From Brotonthovivens sp045629925 (lineage in GTDB: Bacteria; Bacillota; Clostridia; Lachnospirales; Lachnospiraceae), in assembly GCA_045629925.1 (NCBI GenBank), contig JAZQSD010000100.1, forward strand, positions 1-6,848: a stretch of DNA of 6,848 bases, given 5' to 3'. Below the pieces are notes generated by a model. The model was not told where the DNA came from. It saw only the letters and a list, made by a program, of their open reading frames with translations, and searched no databases. This document shows, in pieces, positions 6,145-6,848 of the stretch. The position numbers and the translations under genes were made by a program. Positions within the stretch are counted from its first letter, which is position 1, and each line of letters opens with the position of its first letter.

Positions 6145-6814
6145 GTTCATTCTCCATTTCCTTTTTATTTTCTGCAGCTGATGCTGCAGCATTCATTGTA
6201 ACTATATGCTGACAGTAATCTCTTACAAAAGTTTTATCGTGACTGATGATAATAATACCGCAATCAAGGCCTTTTAAATACTCACCCAGTCTTTTTCTAT
6301 TTTTAAAATCCAGGTTGGCTGTTGGCTCATCGAGGATCAGATACTTTGGTTTCATAGCCAGGATTGCAGCCAGCACCAAACGCTGTTTCTCTCCATGACT
6401 CAAAGAAAAAGGAAAACTGTTCTTGTGATGAGTCAATCCAAAGTATTCCAGATACTCCTGACTGCGAGAAGCAATCTCTTCCTCAGAAAGTTTCAGATTG
6501 CGAAGTCCGATCTCCATCTCCTCCTGGACTGTTGCTGAAAAGATCTGTTTTGCAGGATTCTGCATTACATAGCCAATCTTCACCCCACGCTCAGCCAAGG
6601 TTTTTTCCACCATGTTTTCTCCATCCAGCAGAATCTGTCCAGATGTTGGCTTTAAGATTCCCATAATCAGGTTAGCCAAGGTTGTTTTGCCGGCACCATT
6701 GCCGCCAAGTAAAGCCGTGATCTTATCTGATGGGAATTCTGCAGAAAACTGGTCCAATATTAACTTGTCTGTATTTTTATAAGAAAAGGTAAGATCCTTT
6801 ATACAAAGTCCCAT
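6125..6814 (-). CDS. ECF transporter ATP-binding protein (EcfA-type ABC ATPase)
   Basis: 229 residues, a complete but compact ABC nucleotide-binding domain that should power import through the EcfT encoded next. Motifs: Walker A GGNGAGKTT at 37-45, Q-loop Q85 in YVMQNP, signature LSHGEKQR at 138-145, Walker B YLILDEP at 158-164 with D-loop ANLD, and switch His192 in IIIISHD. The signature has His in place of the usual second Gly, a variant tolerated in ECF-type ATPases. The Ala/Glu-rich tail (about 208-229) is not part of the fold and overlaps the EcfT start. Start: ATG at 6814 with AAAGGAG upstream. ECF modules use two ATPases, either one gene as a homodimer or a pair; the second ATPase and the substrate-binding S component may lie upstream of the window. 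Substrate cannot be told from these two genes. Confidence 0.93.
   Translation of the reverse strand: MGLCIKDLTFSYKNTDKLILDQFSAEFPSDKITALLGGNGAGKTTLANLIMGILKPTSGQILLDGENMVEKTLAERGVKIGYVMQNPAKQIFSATVQEEMEIGLRNLKLSEEEIASRSQEYLEYFGLTHHKNSFPFSLSHGEKQRLVLAAILAMKPKYLILDEPTANLDFKNRKRLGEYLKGLDCGIIIISHDKTFVRDYCQHIVTMNAAASAAENKKEMENEHEQIGS
6152..6155 (-). promoter_or_regulatory. Ribosome binding site for EcfT inside the ATPase gene
   Basis: GGAG on the minus strand, 7 bases before the ATG at 6144 that begins MNKLDPRTK, the typical EcfT N-terminus. It favours 6144 over the in-frame ATG at 6150 and over the TTG at 6192, and indicates translational coupling to the ATPase gene. Confidence 0.6.
6172..6189 (-). 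repeat. Small inverted repeat upstream of the EcfT start
   Basis: CTGCAGC and GCTGCAG, 7-base perfect arms around a 4-base loop (ATCA on the minus strand). It lies in the ATPase gene where it encodes an Ala-rich tail, 28-45 bases ahead of the EcfT ATG. The RNA could fold into a compact GC-rich hairpin next to the coupled start. It could equally be a by-product of Ala codons (GCT, GCA). Confidence 0.4.
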
Positions 6815-6848
6815 ATTTTCTCCTTTACTTCTTCTGGTTTTCCCTGCA

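Noticed and set aside
6145..6192. Extension of the EcfT fusion to a start at 6192
   Set aside because: The added residues (MLQHQLQKIKRKWRMN) are only the other frame of the ATPase tail; MNKLDPRTK is the typical EcfT start and has its own ribosome site.
1..6848. CRISPR arrays, insertion sequences, tRNA or rRNA genes
   Set aside because: I saw no regularly spaced direct repeats, transposase-like frames, or cloverleaf or rRNA signatures anywhere in the window.

Overview
The window looks like chromosome from a low-to-mid GC Firmicute, most probably a gut-type clostridium of the Lachnospiraceae kind. This rests on an energy-coupling-factor (ECF) transporter, a YqeC protein, a PMCA-type P-type ATPase with a PEAL (not PEGL) M4 motif, strong AGGA-type ribosome binding sites and U-rich intrinsic terminators. 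The assignment is from family resemblance only. Every gene I can support is on the minus strand, so the region reads from high to low coordinates.

From the right: an ECF transporter ATPase (6814-6125) overlaps by 20 bases a remarkable gene (6144-4360). That gene encodes an EcfT membrane subunit with an extra final membrane helix and about 360 more residues that read as an extracytoplasmic purple-acid-phosphatase-like module (Fn3-like domain plus metallophosphoesterase fold). Six expected metal-ligand or catalytic positions in the phosphatase domain are substituted, while the surrounding motif context is well preserved. The likely reading is a pseudophosphatase or binding domain built into a vitamin- or metal-type importer. 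A strong terminator (4294-4342) closes this unit.

Next is a 105-base intergenic stretch with inverted repeats and a tentative promoter. It leads to a two-gene operon: a Crp/Fnr-family regulator (4188-3526) and, 17 bases later, a YqeC-family protein (3508-2735). YqeC is normally linked to selenium-dependent molybdenum hydroxylases, but no such enzyme is in view.

The left third is a P-type cation ATPase that runs off the window edge. Its 230-base leader carries a promoter, a yybP-ykoY (Mn2+) riboswitch and an intrinsic terminator whose 5' arm reuses the closing strand of the aptamer. This is the architecture of a metal-induced antitermination switch, and it suggests that the pump, which homology alone would call a calcium ATPase, works at least partly on manganese.

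The three units (ECF importer, regulator plus YqeC, riboswitch-controlled metal pump) look independently transcribed. Shared metal or cofactor homeostasis is a possible theme but is not shown by the sequence.
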